Below, piece by piece: positions 51,826-61,163 of a DNA stretch of 64,000 nt (the stretch's first letter is position 1; each line of letters opens with the position of its first letter). The DNA is from Rhodoferax sp. OV413 (GTDB taxonomy: Bacteria > Pseudomonadota > Gammaproteobacteria > Burkholderiales > Burkholderiaceae_C). The DNA lies in NCBI RefSeq assembly GCF_900104385.1, contig NZ_FNJA01000004.1, forward strand, positions 1 through 64,000, written 5' to 3'. The notes beneath the pieces are model-generated. The model was not told the DNA's origin and searched no databases. It saw nothing but the letters and a program-made list of their open reading frames with translations. A program made the position numbers and the translations under genes.

Positions 51826-53007
51826 ATGCAGCAGCACTTGACCCTCGCCTCCGTACTCCCCGCCGACCACAGCCAGGCGCTGCTGGTCGGCCGCATCTGG
51901 ATAGAAGGCACGGGCCCGGTGCTGGTGCGGGTGCAGGCCGACGGCATTTACAGCCTGGAACACCTGGCCGCCACCGTCAGCCAGCTGCTGGAGCTGCCCG
52001 ATGTGGCCGCCCGGGTGCGTGCCCAGCCTGGCCCACGGCTGGCCGATACCGCCGCCGTACTGGCCAATTCGGCCTACGGCGCACGCGACCCGGCCCTGCC
52101 CTGGCTGCTGGCGCCCTGCGATCTGCAGGCGCTGAAGGCGGCGGGCGTGACCTTTGTGGCCAGCATGCTGGAGCGGGTGATCGAGGAACAGGCCCGCGGC
52201 GACGCCAGCAAGGCACTGGCCGTACGCCAAGCGGTGGTGGCGGTGATTGGCGACAACCTGGGCAGCGTTCAGCCCGGCTCGCCGGCCGCCGCCCAGCTCA
52301 AAGAGGTGCTGCTGGCCCAGGGCATGTGGTCGCAGTACCTGGAGGTCGGTATCGGGCCGGACGCCGAAATCTTCACCAAATCGCAGGTGCTGAGCGCCGT
52401 CGGCGTCGGCGCCGAGGTCGGTATCCACCCGGGCAGCGCCTGGAACAACCCCGAACCCGAAGTCGTGCTGGCCGTCAACAGCCGCGGTGAAACGGTGGGT
52501 GCGGCGCTGGGCAACGACGTGAACCTGCGCGACTTTGAGGGGCGTAGCGCGCTGTTGCTGGGCAAGGCCAAGGACAACAACGCGTCCTGCGCGATCGGCC
52601 CGTTCATCCGCCTGTTCGATGCGGATTTCGGCATCAACGAGGTGCGCCGCTGCGATCTGGCGATGCAGGTGGCCGGCGAAAGCGATGGCTTTGTGATGCA
52701 AGGCGCCAGCAGCCTCAGCAAGATCAGCCGCGACCCATTGGACCTGGTGGCCCAGGCGATTGGCCCTAACCACCAATATCCCGACGGCCTGATGCTGTTC
52801 CTGGGCACCATGTTCGCCCCCACGCAAGACCGGCACGGCCCGGGCCAAGGCTTCACCCATGTGGTGGGCGATATGGTGACAGTGGCCACGGCCCAGCTGG
52901 GGCAGCTGGTCAACCGGGTCAATACCTGCGACCAGGTGGCCCCCTGGACCTACGGCATCAGCGCGCTGCTGCACGACCTGGCGCGGCGCAATCGCGCATC
53001 AGCCTGA
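51826..53007 (+). CDS. Fumarylacetoacetate hydrolase (FAH)-family protein
   Basis: A 393-residue FAH-fold protein. The C-terminal half holds the metal/active-site elements: the acid-rich NPEPEVVLAVNSRGETVGAALGNDVNLRDFEGRSALLLGKAKDNNASCAIGPF. The N-terminal third is longer than in the simplest FAH hydrolases. This length and the DNNASCAIGPF segment resemble 2-keto-3-deoxy-pentonate dehydratases (XylX type) of oxidative pentose pathways, but that is a suggestion only. It is 21 bases after the TPS transporter and probably unrelated to it. Confidence 0.8.
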   Translation: MQQHLTLASVLPADHSQALLVGRIWIEGTGPVLVRVQADGIYSLEHLAATVSQLLELPDVAARVRAQPGPRLADTAAVLANSAYGARDPALPWLLAPCDLQALKAAGVTFVASMLERVIEEQARGDASKALAVRQAVVAVIGDNLGSVQPGSPAAAQLKEVLLAQGMWSQYLEVGIGPDAEIFTKSQVLSAVGVGAEVGIHPGSAWNNPEPEVVLAVNSRGETVGAALGNDVNLRDFEGRSALLLGKAKDNNASCAIGPFIRLFDADFGINEVRRCDLAMQVAGESDGFVMQGASSLSKISRDPLDLVAQAIGPNHQYPDGLMLFLGTMFAPTQDRHGPGQGFTHVVGDMVTVATAQLGQLVNRVNTCDQVAPWTYGISALLHDLARRNRASA

Positions 53008-53045
53008 ATACCCCTGCGGGCTGCTGGCATAATTCGGGGTCTTTT

Positions 53046-53101
53046 AGGGCTGCTGCGCACGTCTACTGTGCGACAGCAGCTATTACTTCCATAGCAAACA
53101 A
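53046..53101 (+). repeat. Dispersed palindromic repeat, copy 11
   Basis: Forward copy with stem GCTGCTGCGCAC/GTGCGACAGCAGC (one bulge), tail TTCCATAGCAAAC. It lies between the FAH and FKBP genes in a 178-base gap. Confidence 0.75.
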
Positions 53102-53185
53102 GCTACGCGGCGCCAGAGTGGCGGGCCACAGGCCTGCCGCCCAGGCGCTGCGTGGGCATGACAGCAACACTTTCAAGGATTTCAC

Positions 53186-53545
53186 ATGGCATTCACCACC
53201 ACCGCCTCCGGCCTGCAGTTTGAAGACACCATCCAGGGCTCGGGCGACGTCGCCACCAAGGGCAAGAGCGTGACCGTGCACTACACCGGCTGGCTGTACA
53301 ACGACGGCGTGCAAGGCGCCAAGTTCGACTCCAGCAAGGACCGCAAGGACCCGTTCGTGTTCTCCCTGGGTGCCGGCATGGTCATCAAGGGCTGGGACGA
53401 AGGCGTGGCCGGCATGCAGATCGGTGGCGCCCGCACCCTGATCATCCCCGCGGCCCTGGGCTATGGCGCCCGCGGCGCCGGTGGCGTAATCCCACCGAAC
53501 GCCACGCTGAAGTTCGACGTTGAATTGCTGGCCATCAAGGGCTAA
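53186..53545 (+). CDS. FKBP-type peptidyl-prolyl cis-trans isomerase
   Basis: A 119-residue single-domain FKBP with no signal peptide, hence cytoplasmic. It has the complete fold signature [83 protein letters not shown]. It assists proline-limited folding. It is upstream of grpE-dnaK-dnaJ, but sigma32-like promoter elements lie between it and grpE, so it may not be part of the heat-shock unit. Confidence 0.95.
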   Translation: MAFTTTASGLQFEDTIQGSGDVATKGKSVTVHYTGWLYNDGVQGAKFDSSKDRKDPFVFSLGAGMVIKGWDEGVAGMQIGGARTLIIPAALGYGARGAGGVIPPNATLKFDVELLAIKG

Positions 53546-53572
53546 ATTCCGGTTTTTTTGGGAGGCCAAGCC

Positions 53573-53597
53573 CTTGCAAAGAGCGGCTTAGCCCCCA
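53573..53597 (+). promoter_or_regulatory. Putative sigma32 promoter of grpE
   Basis: CTTGCA (53573-53578), 13 bases, then CCCCCAGT (53592-53599), close to the heat-shock consensus CTTGAAA-N13-CCCCAT. It lies about 40 bases before the grpE ATG. Confidence 0.6.
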
Positions 53598-53634
53598 GTC
53601 TGTGTGGCTGGTTTATTCCATTTCTTTACCAAGC

Positions 53635-54186
53635 ATGTCTGATATCAATCCCAATCCCGACCACAACCCGCTGGACAGCATGGCCCCCACCGACGAGCAG
53701 CCCGCTGCCAGCGATGCGGAAGCCCTGGCCCAAGCCCAGGCCGAGTTGGCTGCGTTGAAAGCCAAAAGTGCCGATCTGGCCGACCAGTTCCTGCGCGCCA
53801 AGGCCGATGCCGAAAACGCCCGCCGCCGCGCCGAGGAAGACATCGCCAAGGCCCGTAAGTTCAGCCTGGAAAGCTTTGCCGAAAGCCTGCTGCCCGTGGC
53901 CGACAGCCTGGAAGCCGGCCTGGCGATCAAGGATGGCACGCCCGCCCAGATCCGCGAAGGCGCCGAAGCCACCCTGCGCCAGCTGAAAAGCGCGCTGGAA
54001 CGCAACAAGGTGATCGAAATCGCGCCCCCCGCCGGCACCAAGTTCGACCCGCACCAGCACCAGGCCATCAGCGTGGTACCGGCCGAACAAGAAGCCAATA
54101 CCGTGGTCAGCGTGCTGCAAAAAGGCTATTTGATCGCCGACCGCGTGCTGCGCCCGGCTTTGGTTACCGTTACTGCACCTAAATAA
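53635..54186 (+). CDS. grpE: Nucleotide exchange factor GrpE
   Basis: A 183-residue GrpE. The N-terminal coiled coil ([65 protein letters not shown]) precedes the beta domain with [41 protein letters not shown]. It dimerises and releases ADP from DnaK. The start [10 protein letters not shown] at 53635 is preferred over longer frames. It is first of the grpE-dnaK-dnaJ order. Confidence 0.97.
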   Translation: MSDINPNPDHNPLDSMAPTDEQPAASDAEALAQAQAELAALKAKSADLADQFLRAKADAENARRRAEEDIAKARKFSLESFAESLLPVADSLEAGLAIKDGTPAQIREGAEATLRQLKSALERNKVIEIAPPAGTKFDPHQHQAISVVPAEQEANTVVSVLQKGYLIADRVLRPALVTVTAPK

Positions 54187-54207
54187 ACAAAAAGCGGTAA
54201 CCCCACT

Positions 54208-54233
54208 CTTGAAGTGGCGAAAGTTATCCACAC
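54208..54233 (+). promoter_or_regulatory. Putative sigma32 promoter of dnaK
   Basis: CTTGAA (54208-54213), 14 bases, then CCACAC (54228-54233). The -35 is perfect for a heat-shock promoter and the -10 keeps part of CCCCAT. dnaK begins at 54309. Confidence 0.55.
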
Positions 54234-54308
54234 GTTAGCTACACAAGGGTTTTTGCAGCACGAACTGGCAAAAACCCGCTCCACTCACATAAATCGAAGG
54301 AAGCAATC

Positions 54309-56261
54309 ATGGGAAGAATCATTGGTATTGACTTGGGCACCACCAACAGCTGCGTCTCCATCATGGAAGGCAATGTGCCCCGCGTCATTGAAAACTCCGA
54401 AGGCGCGCGCACCACACCGTCCATCGTGGCTTACCAGGAAGACGGCGAAGTGCTGGTTGGCGCGTCCGCCAAGCGCCAGGCTGTGACCAACCCGAAGAAC
54501 ACGCTGTACGCCGTCAAGCGTTTGATCGGCCGCAAGTTCTCGGAAAAAGAAGTCCAAAAAGACATCGATCTGATGCCTTACAAGATCGTGGCAGCCGACA
54601 ACGGCGACGCCTGGGTCGAAGTGCGCGGCACCAAGATGTCGGCACAGCAGGTCAGCGCCGACATTCTGCGCAAGATGAAGAAGACCGCTGAAGACTACCT
54701 GGGCGAGCCGGTCACCGAAGCTGTGATCACCGTGCCTGCGTACTTCAACGACGCACAGCGCCAGGCCACCAAGGACGCTGGCCGCATTGCCGGCCTGGAA
54801 GTCAAGCGCATCATCAACGAACCTACCGCTGCAGCCCTGGCCTTCGGCCTGGACAAGCAAGAAAAGGGCGACCGCAAGATCGCCGTGTATGACTTGGGCG
54901 GCGGTACCTTCGACATCTCCATCATCGAAATCGCCGATGTCGATGGCGAAAAGCAATTCGAAGTGCTGTCCACCAACGGCGACACCTTCCTGGGCGGCGA
55001 AGATTTCGACCAGCGCATCATCGACTTCATCATCACCGAGTTCAAGAAAGAATCCGGCGTTGACCTGTCCAAAGACGTTCTGGCCCTGCAGCGCCTGAAG
55101 GAAGCCGCTGAAAAGGCCAAGATCGAACTGTCGAACGGCGCTGCCACCGACATCAACCTGCCCTACGTGACCGCCGACGCTTCCGGCCCAAAGCATCTGA
55201 ACATCAAGCTCAGCCGCGCCAAGCTCGAAGCCCTGGTGGAAGAGCTGATCGAACGCACCATTGCCCCTTGCCGCCTGGCGATCAAGGACGCTGGCGTGTC
55301 GGTGTCCGACATCCATGACGTGATCTTGGTTGGCGGTATGACCCGCATGCCCAAGGTGCAGGACAAGGTCAAGGAATTCTTCGGCCGCGAACCCCGCAAG
55401 GACGTGAACCCTGACGAAGCCGTGGCCGTGGGCGCTGCGATCCAAGGTCAAGTGTTGTCGGGCGACCGCAAGGACGTGCTGCTGCTGGACGTGACGCCTC
55501 TCTCCCTGGGTATCGAAACCCTGGGCGGCGTGATGACCAAGATGATCAACAAGAACACGACCATCCCGACCAAGTTTGCACAAACCTTCTCCACCGCCGA
55601 CGACAACCAGCCGGCCGTGACCATCAAGGTGTTCCAGGGCGAACGCGAGATCGCCAATGTGAACAAGCTGCTGGGTGAGTTCAACCTCGAAGGCATCCCA
55701 CCCGCAGCCCGTGGCACGCCGCAGATCGAAGTGTCGTTCGACATCGACGCCAACGGCATCCTGCACGTCGGCGCCAAGGACAAGGGCACGGGCAAGGAAA
55801 ACAAGGTCACCATCAAGGCCAACTCCGGCCTGTCGGAAGCCGAAATCCAGCAAATGGTGAAAGACGCCGAGCTGAACGCCGCCGACGACAAGAAGAAGCT
55901 GGAACTGGTGCAAGCCCGTAACCAGGGCGAAGCCAGCGTGCACAGCGTGAAGAAGAGCCTGACCGAATACGGCGACAAGATCGAAGCGTCCGAAAAAGAC
56001 AGCATCGAAGCCGCTATCAAGTCGCTGGAAGAAGCGCTGAAGGGTGACGACAAGGCCGCGATCGACGAAAAGAACACCGCCTTGATGACCGTCAGCCAGA
56101 AGCTGGGCGAAAAAATGTACGCCGACATGCAAGCCAAGCAAGCTGCTGAAGAAGCCTCTGCCGGCGCAGCCGCCGGTGGTGCTGAAGCCGCTGCCGAAGC
56201 CAAGCCCGCTGCCGACGACAACGTCGTCGACGCGGAAGTGAAAGAGGTCAAGAAGGGTTAA
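54309..56261 (+). CDS. dnaK: Chaperone DnaK (Hsp70)
   Basis: A 650-residue Hsp70. ATPase-domain motifs are [54 protein letters not shown] and [11 protein letters not shown]. The substrate-binding domain starts after the linker [17 protein letters not shown], and the lid ends with an Ala-rich tail and [11 protein letters not shown]. Length is standard. Codon use is strongly biased, as for a highly expressed gene. GAAGGAA precedes the ATG. Confidence 0.99.
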   Translation: MGRIIGIDLGTTNSCVSIMEGNVPRVIENSEGARTTPSIVAYQEDGEVLVGASAKRQAVTNPKNTLYAVKRLIGRKFSEKEVQKDIDLMPYKIVAADNGDAWVEVRGTKMSAQQVSADILRKMKKTAEDYLGEPVTEAVITVPAYFNDAQRQATKDAGRIAGLEVKRIINEPTAAALAFGLDKQEKGDRKIAVYDLGGGTFDISIIEIADVDGEKQFEVLSTNGDTFLGGEDFDQRIIDFIITEFKKESGVDLSKDVLALQRLKEAAEKAKIELSNGAATDINLPYVTADASGPKHLNIKLSRAKLEALVEELIERTIAPCRLAIKDAGVSVSDIHDVILVGGMTRMPKVQDKVKEFFGREPRKDVNPDEAVAVGAAIQGQVLSGDRKDVLLLDVTPLSLGIETLGGVMTKMINKNTTIPTKFAQTFSTADDNQPAVTIKVFQGEREIANVNKLLGEFNLEGIPPAARGTPQIEVSFDIDANGILHVGAKDKGTGKENKVTIKANSGLSEAEIQQMVKDAELNAADDKKKLELVQARNQGEASVHSVKKSLTEYGDKIEASEKDSIEAAIKSLEEALKGDDKAAIDEKNTALMTVSQKLGEKMYADMQAKQAAEEASAGAAAGGAEAAAEAKPAADDNVVDAEVKEVKKG

Positions 56262-56290
56262 TCCCGCGGAGTTCACTCCACTGGACCCGC

Positions 56291-56333
56291 GCCGCGTTCG
56301 AATGCCCCTCACCGGGTTTCGACGCGGCTTTTT
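56291..56333 (+). terminator. Putative terminator/attenuator between dnaK and dnaJ
   Basis: GCCGCGTTCGAA (from 56291) pairs with TTTCGACGCGGC (to 56328) with one bulge, then TTTTT. It would lower dnaJ expression relative to dnaK. Confidence 0.6.
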
Positions 56334-56391
56334 GCGTACTGGCGCTGATGTGGCTCATCCCGGATCGCTGTATTGAGAAAGTAATTGCAGA

Positions 56392-57528
56392 ATGAGCAAA
56401 AAAGACTACTACGAAACCCTGGGCGTTCCCAAGAACGCTTCCGACGAAGAAATCAAGAAGGCCTATCGCAAGCTGGCGATGAAGCACCACCCCGACCGCA
56501 ACCAGGGTGATGCAGGCGCTGTCGCGGAAGAGAAGTTCAAGGAAGCCAAAGAGGCTTACGAGATGCTGAGCGACGCGCAGAAACGCGCGGCCTACGACCA
56601 GCACGGCTTTGCCGGCGTCGACCCGAACATGCGTGGCGGCCCGGGCGCAGAAGGCTTTGGCGGCTTTGCCGAAGCCTTTGGCGATATTTTTGGCGACATG
56701 TTCGGCCAGAGCCGGGGCGGTGGCCGCGGCGGCCGCCAGGTGTTCCGCGGCAGCGACCTGAGCTACGCCATGGAAATCACCCTGGAAGAAGCTGCCCGCG
56801 GCAAGGAAGCGCAGATCCGCATCCCCACCTGGGAAGCCTGCGACACCTGCCATGGCAGCGGCGCCAAGCCTGGCACCCAGGCCAAGACCTGCGGCACCTG
56901 CGCAGGCCAGGGCACGGTGCAGATGCGCCAGGGTTTCTTCAGCGTGCAGCAAACCTGCCCCACCTGCCGCGGCACCGGCAAGGTGATCCCCGAGCCCTGC
57001 ACGGTCTGCAGCGGCCAGGGCAAGCTGAAGAAGCAAAAGACGCTGGAAGTGAAGATCCCCGCCGGCATCGATGACGGCATGCGCATCCGCAGCGTCGGCA
57101 ATGGCGAGCCGGGCTCGAACGGCGGCCCCTCGGGCGACCTGTATATCGAGATCCGCACCAAGAAGCACGACATCTTTGAGCGCGACGGCGGCGACCTGCA
57201 TTGCTCGGTACCGGTGAGCTTCATCACCGCGGCCCTGGGTGGCGAGATCGAAGTGCCAACGCTGGCCGGCAAGGCCGCCATCGACATCCCCGAAGGCACG
57301 CAAGCCGGCAAGCAGTTCCGCCTGCGCGGCAAGGGCATCAAGGGCGTGCGCGACAGCTCGCCCGGCGACCTGTACTGCCACATCACGGTGGAAACGCCGG
57401 TCAAGCTCACCGAGCACCAGCGCAAGCTGCTGCGCGAGCTGGAAGAGTCGTTCAAGAAGGGCGGCGGCAAGCATTCGCCCTCCGGCGACAGCTGGACCGA
57501 CAAGCTGAAGAAGTTCTTCAACGCATAG
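56392..57528 (+). CDS. dnaJ: Chaperone DnaJ (Hsp40)
   Basis: A 378-residue type I DnaJ. J domain with HPD in [11 protein letters not shown], Gly/Phe region ([16 protein letters not shown]), and four zinc-binding repeats [33 protein letters not shown]-terminal substrate domains follow. It stimulates DnaK ATPase and presents clients. Standard length and order after dnaK. Confidence 0.99.
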   Translation: MSKKDYYETLGVPKNASDEEIKKAYRKLAMKHHPDRNQGDAGAVAEEKFKEAKEAYEMLSDAQKRAAYDQHGFAGVDPNMRGGPGAEGFGGFAEAFGDIFGDMFGQSRGGGRGGRQVFRGSDLSYAMEITLEEAARGKEAQIRIPTWEACDTCHGSGAKPGTQAKTCGTCAGQGTVQMRQGFFSVQQTCPTCRGTGKVIPEPCTVCSGQGKLKKQKTLEVKIPAGIDDGMRIRSVGNGEPGSNGGPSGDLYIEIRTKKHDIFERDGGDLHCSVPVSFITAALGGEIEVPTLAGKAAIDIPEGTQAGKQFRLRGKGIKGVRDSSPGDLYCHITVETPVKLTEHQRKLLRELEESFKKGGGKHSPSGDSWTDKLKKFFNA

Positions 57529-57540
57529 CACTTTGAACAC

Positions 57541-57636
57541 CCCCAGGCTTGCCCACTGCGTGTGGCAGCGCCAACCCCCTTGCAGGGGGCAATGCCAGTG
57601 GCCCGGCAAAGCCGGTTCCACGGCATTCCTGGAACT
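57541..57636. repeat. Probable second dispersed intergenic repeat family (multi-hairpin)
   Basis: Part of the 323-base gap between dnaJ and frmA. It contains CCCCCT-TGC-AGGGGG (57575-57589), CCGGC-AAA-GCCGG (57603-57615) and paired GGCA(A)TGCC/GGCATTCC arms. Sequences of this style are common between genes in Comamonadaceae as far as I recall. Only one copy is in the window. Confidence 0.45.
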
Positions 57637-57661
57637 GTCAGCTCGCACCTTCTGCACTCCT

Positions 57662-57691
57662 AGCCCCCGGCGTTACAACCGGGGGCTTTTC
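57662..57691 (+). terminator. Rho-independent terminator after dnaJ
   Basis: AGCCCCCGG (57662-57670) pairs perfectly with CCGGGGGCT (57679-57687) around an 8-base loop, followed by TTT. Confidence 0.85.
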
Positions 57692-57713
57692 CGTTTGCGG
57701 CTGCTCTCGCCTT

Positions 57714-57782
57714 TGCTATTGTGTTGATAGCTGCTGGCGCATGATCTACCTGCGCTACCAGCCTATTTGTTATAAAAATTGC
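57714..57782 (-). repeat. Dispersed palindromic repeat, copy 12
   Basis: Inverted copy: TTTGCTATTGTGTTGATAGCTGCTGGCGCA...TGCGCTACCAGCCTATTTGTTATAAAAAT, the reverse of the forward consensus. It lies between the dnaJ terminator and frmA. Confidence 0.8.
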
Positions 57783-57851
57783 AGGATGGACAGGTGGCCA
57801 ACGGGCGGTAGCGGCTTATAGTTGAACTTTTGCCAGCGCAAGGACACCGCC

Positions 57852-58970
<1,119 letters not shown>

Positions 58971-59007
58971 CACCCCGCCCTCCCTTCCTATTTCTTTGAT
59001 TGGCTGT

Positions 59008-59868
59008 ATGACCGAACCCTTGAAAACCCTCTCCGAGCACGGCTGTTTTGGCGGTGTGCAAAGCTTCTACCAGCACGACTCGCGCGAGATCGGCTTGCCG
59101 ATGAAGTTCTCGGTCTACCTGCCGCCGCAGGCCAACCACGGTCGCGTGCCGGCCCTGCTGTACCTGGCGGGGCTGACCTGCAACGAAGAAACCTTCATGA
59201 CCAAGGCTGGCGCCCAGCAATACGCGGCCCAGCATGGCCTGGCCTTGATTGCGCCCGACACCAGCCCGCGCGGCGCGAATGTGCCGGGCGAAACCGACGA
59301 CTGGGACTTCGGCCTGGCCGCCAGCTTCTACATCGACGCCACCGAGGCCCCCTGGTCCAAGCACTACCGCATGGAAAGCTACCTGACCAAGGAGCTGCTG
59401 CCGGCCATCGCCGCCGAGCTGCCGATAGACCCGCAGCGCATCGGCATCTTCGGCCACTCCATGGGCGGGCACGGCGCGCTGACCCTGGCGCTCAAGCATC
59501 CGGGTATGTTCAAGTCGGTATCGGCGTTTGCGCCGATCTGCGCGCCCACCCAGTGCGCCTGGGGCCAAAAAGCCTTCAGCGGCTACCTGGGCGCCGACAA
59601 CACCGATTGGCCTAAGCACGACGCGGTGTTCCTGATGGCCGCCAAGACCTCGGCGCCCTACCCCGGCGGCATCCTGATCGACCAGGGCCTGGCCGACAAA
59701 TTCCTGGCCGCCCAGCTGAACCCGCATATCTTCGAAGCCGCCTGCCAGGCCGTGGACCAGCCGCTGGTCCTGCGCCGGCACATGGGCTACGACCACGGCT
59801 ACTACTTCATCGCCACCTTCATGGCCGAGCACATCGCCTTCCACAGCCAGGCACTGCAAGGCAACTAA
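59008..59868 (+). CDS. frmB: S-formylglutathione hydrolase
   Basis: A 286-residue esterase-D-family hydrolase. It carries LYLAGLTCNEETFMTKAGAQ, nucleophile Ser in GHSMGGHGALT, acid in DQGLADKFL and His in GYDHGYYFI, the full FrmB/FghA signature. It splits S-formylglutathione to formate and glutathione. The start is ATG at 59008 (MTEPLKTL). It follows frmA by 37 bases as a two-gene operon. Confidence 0.95.
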   Translation: MTEPLKTLSEHGCFGGVQSFYQHDSREIGLPMKFSVYLPPQANHGRVPALLYLAGLTCNEETFMTKAGAQQYAAQHGLALIAPDTSPRGANVPGETDDWDFGLAASFYIDATEAPWSKHYRMESYLTKELLPAIAAELPIDPQRIGIFGHSMGGHGALTLALKHPGMFKSVSAFAPICAPTQCAWGQKAFSGYLGADNTDWPKHDAVFLMAAKTSAPYPGGILIDQGLADKFLAAQLNPHIFEAACQAVDQPLVLRRHMGYDHGYYFIATFMAEHIAFHSQALQGN

Positions 59869-59872
59869 ACGT

Positions 59873-60955
59873 TCAGAACAGACTGGACTGGCCGGACAGC
59901 AGGCCCGGCCGGAACTGCGCCACATCCAGCTCGACCCGCTCGCGGTTCAAGCCCAGCTTGGCGCAGGTCTTGTGGAAGCGCTGGCGCAGCAGCTCGGCCC
60001 ACAGGCCGCTGCCCTTCATGCGGGTCGCGAAGTCGGCGTTGTAGTCCTTGCCGCCGCGCATGTCCTGGATGCGCGCCATCACCCGCTCTGCGCGCTGCGG
60101 GTAGTGCAGCTGCAGCCATTCACGGAACAGCGGCCGCACCTCCCAGGGCAGGCGCAGCACGGTGTAGAACGCGGTCCGCGCGCCGGCATCAAAAGCGGCG
60201 GCCAGCACCTGCTCCATATCGTCGTTGATGAACGGAATCTGCGGCCCCACGCTGACCCCCACCGGCACGCCGGCATCGGCCAGCGCGCGGATGGTGCGTA
60301 GCCGGCGATACGGTGCCGCGGCCCGTGGCTCCAGGGTGCGGGCCAGTGCGCCGTCCAGGGTGGTGATGGTCACATAGACCACCGCCAGTTGGCGCTCGGC
60401 CATCCGCGCCAGCAGGTCCAGATCGCGCTCCACCCCGCTGCCCTTGGTCACCAGGCCGACCGGATGGTGGCAGCGCTGCAGCACTTCCAGCGCGCCACGG
60501 GTCAGGCGCAGCTCGCGCTCCACCGGCTGGTAGCCGTCGGTCACCGTGCCCAGAGCGATCATCTGCGGCACATAGCTCTTGGCCGCCAGCTCGCGCGCCA
60601 GCACCTCAGACAGGTTGCGCTTGGCGATGATGCGGGTCTCAAAGTCCAGCCCCGGCGACAGATTCAGGTAGCTGTGCGTGGGCCGGGCATAGCAATACAC
60701 GCAACCGTGCTCGCAGCCCCGGTAGGGATTGAGTCCGTAGTCGAAGTAGATGTCGGGCGAGTCGTTGCGGGTGATGGCGCTGCGCGCGTCTTCAAACGTG
60801 ACCTCGGTGGCCAGCGGCGCCCTGGGCTCGGCGTCTTGCAGCGTGCCCCAGCCATCGTCGAACGCATCCCGCTCCTGCGACGTGAAGCGGTGCGCCAGGT
60901 GCGTGGCCGTGCCACGGCCTTTGATGGCGTGGATGGGGACGATGGTGTGGGGCAT
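59873..60955 (-). CDS. PA0069/Rv2578c-type radical SAM protein (SplB-like)
   Basis: A 360-residue radical SAM enzyme with the cluster motif CEHGCVYCYAR (Cys-x3-Cys-x2-Cys). It follows NPYRGCEHG as in the spore-photoproduct-lyase-related PA0069 family. The start MPHTIVPIHAIKGRG at 60955 is chosen; upstream in-frame codons fall in repeat copy 13. A perfect CTGT-N8-ACAG SOS box lies about 83 bases upstream, which suggests induction by DNA damage. The reaction is unknown; DNA repair is a reasonable hypothesis from the SplB similarity and the box. Confidence 0.88.
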   Translation of the reverse strand: MPHTIVPIHAIKGRGTATHLAHRFTSQERDAFDDGWGTLQDAEPRAPLATEVTFEDARSAITRNDSPDIYFDYGLNPYRGCEHGCVYCYARPTHSYLNLSPGLDFETRIIAKRNLSEVLARELAAKSYVPQMIALGTVTDGYQPVERELRLTRGALEVLQRCHHPVGLVTKGSGVERDLDLLARMAERQLAVVYVTITTLDGALARTLEPRAAAPYRRLRTIRALADAGVPVGVSVGPQIPFINDDMEQVLAAAFDAGARTAFYTVLRLPWEVRPLFREWLQLHYPQRAERVMARIQDMRGGKDYNADFATRMKGSGLWAELLRQRFHKTCAKLGLNRERVELDVAQFRPGLLSGQSSLF

Positions 60956-60965
60956 GGCGTGGGCA

Positions 60966-61029
60966 AAATAAGGATCAAATCGGCCTCTGGCGCTGATAGA
61001 ACCTGCGCAAGCTGCTATCAAAACAGGAA
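60966..61029 (+). repeat. Dispersed palindromic repeat, copy 13
   Basis: Forward copy: ATCAAATCGGCCTCTGGCGC, ACCTGCGCAAGCTGCTATCAAAAC. It sits in the leader of the radical SAM gene between its start and the SOS box. Its left half closely resembles copy 14. Confidence 0.7.
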
Positions 61030-61037
61030 TTCACCAA

Positions 61038-61059
61038 TTACTGTAATTTTATACAGTAA
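61038..61059. promoter_or_regulatory. LexA (SOS) box
   Basis: CTGT (61041-61044), 8 bases, ACAG (61053-61056): an exact CTGT-N8-ACAG site. It is embedded in a perfect palindrome with TTACTGTA and TACAGTAA arms. On the minus strand the centre reads TATAAAAT, so a -10 box for the radical SAM gene would lie under LexA. On the plus strand it could also affect the alpha-2-macroglobulin gene. Confidence 0.75.
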
Positions 61060-61082
61060 ATTCCAAACTTCAAGCCCCCGCT

Positions 61083-61118
61083 GCGTCCACCCGCGGTCCG
61101 CGTGGGCGTCTTTTTTTT
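61083..61118 (+). terminator. Hairpin with T-run upstream of the alpha-2-macroglobulin gene
   Basis: GCGTCCACCCGCGG pairs with CCGCGTGGGCGTC with one bulge and a G-T pair, followed by eight T residues (61111-61118). It looks like a rho-independent terminator on the plus strand, although no plus-strand gene ends nearby, so it may act as a leader attenuator. Confidence 0.6.
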
Positions 61119-61163
61119 CGGCTACCCTAGCGGCGCCCAACAAGAGGCATATGAGGGAATCGC

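Noticed and set aside
51408-52490. A 360-codon plus-strand frame overlapping the TPS transporter end and FAH gene
   Set aside because: It overlaps two well-supported genes in another frame and is Arg/Gly-rich without motifs.
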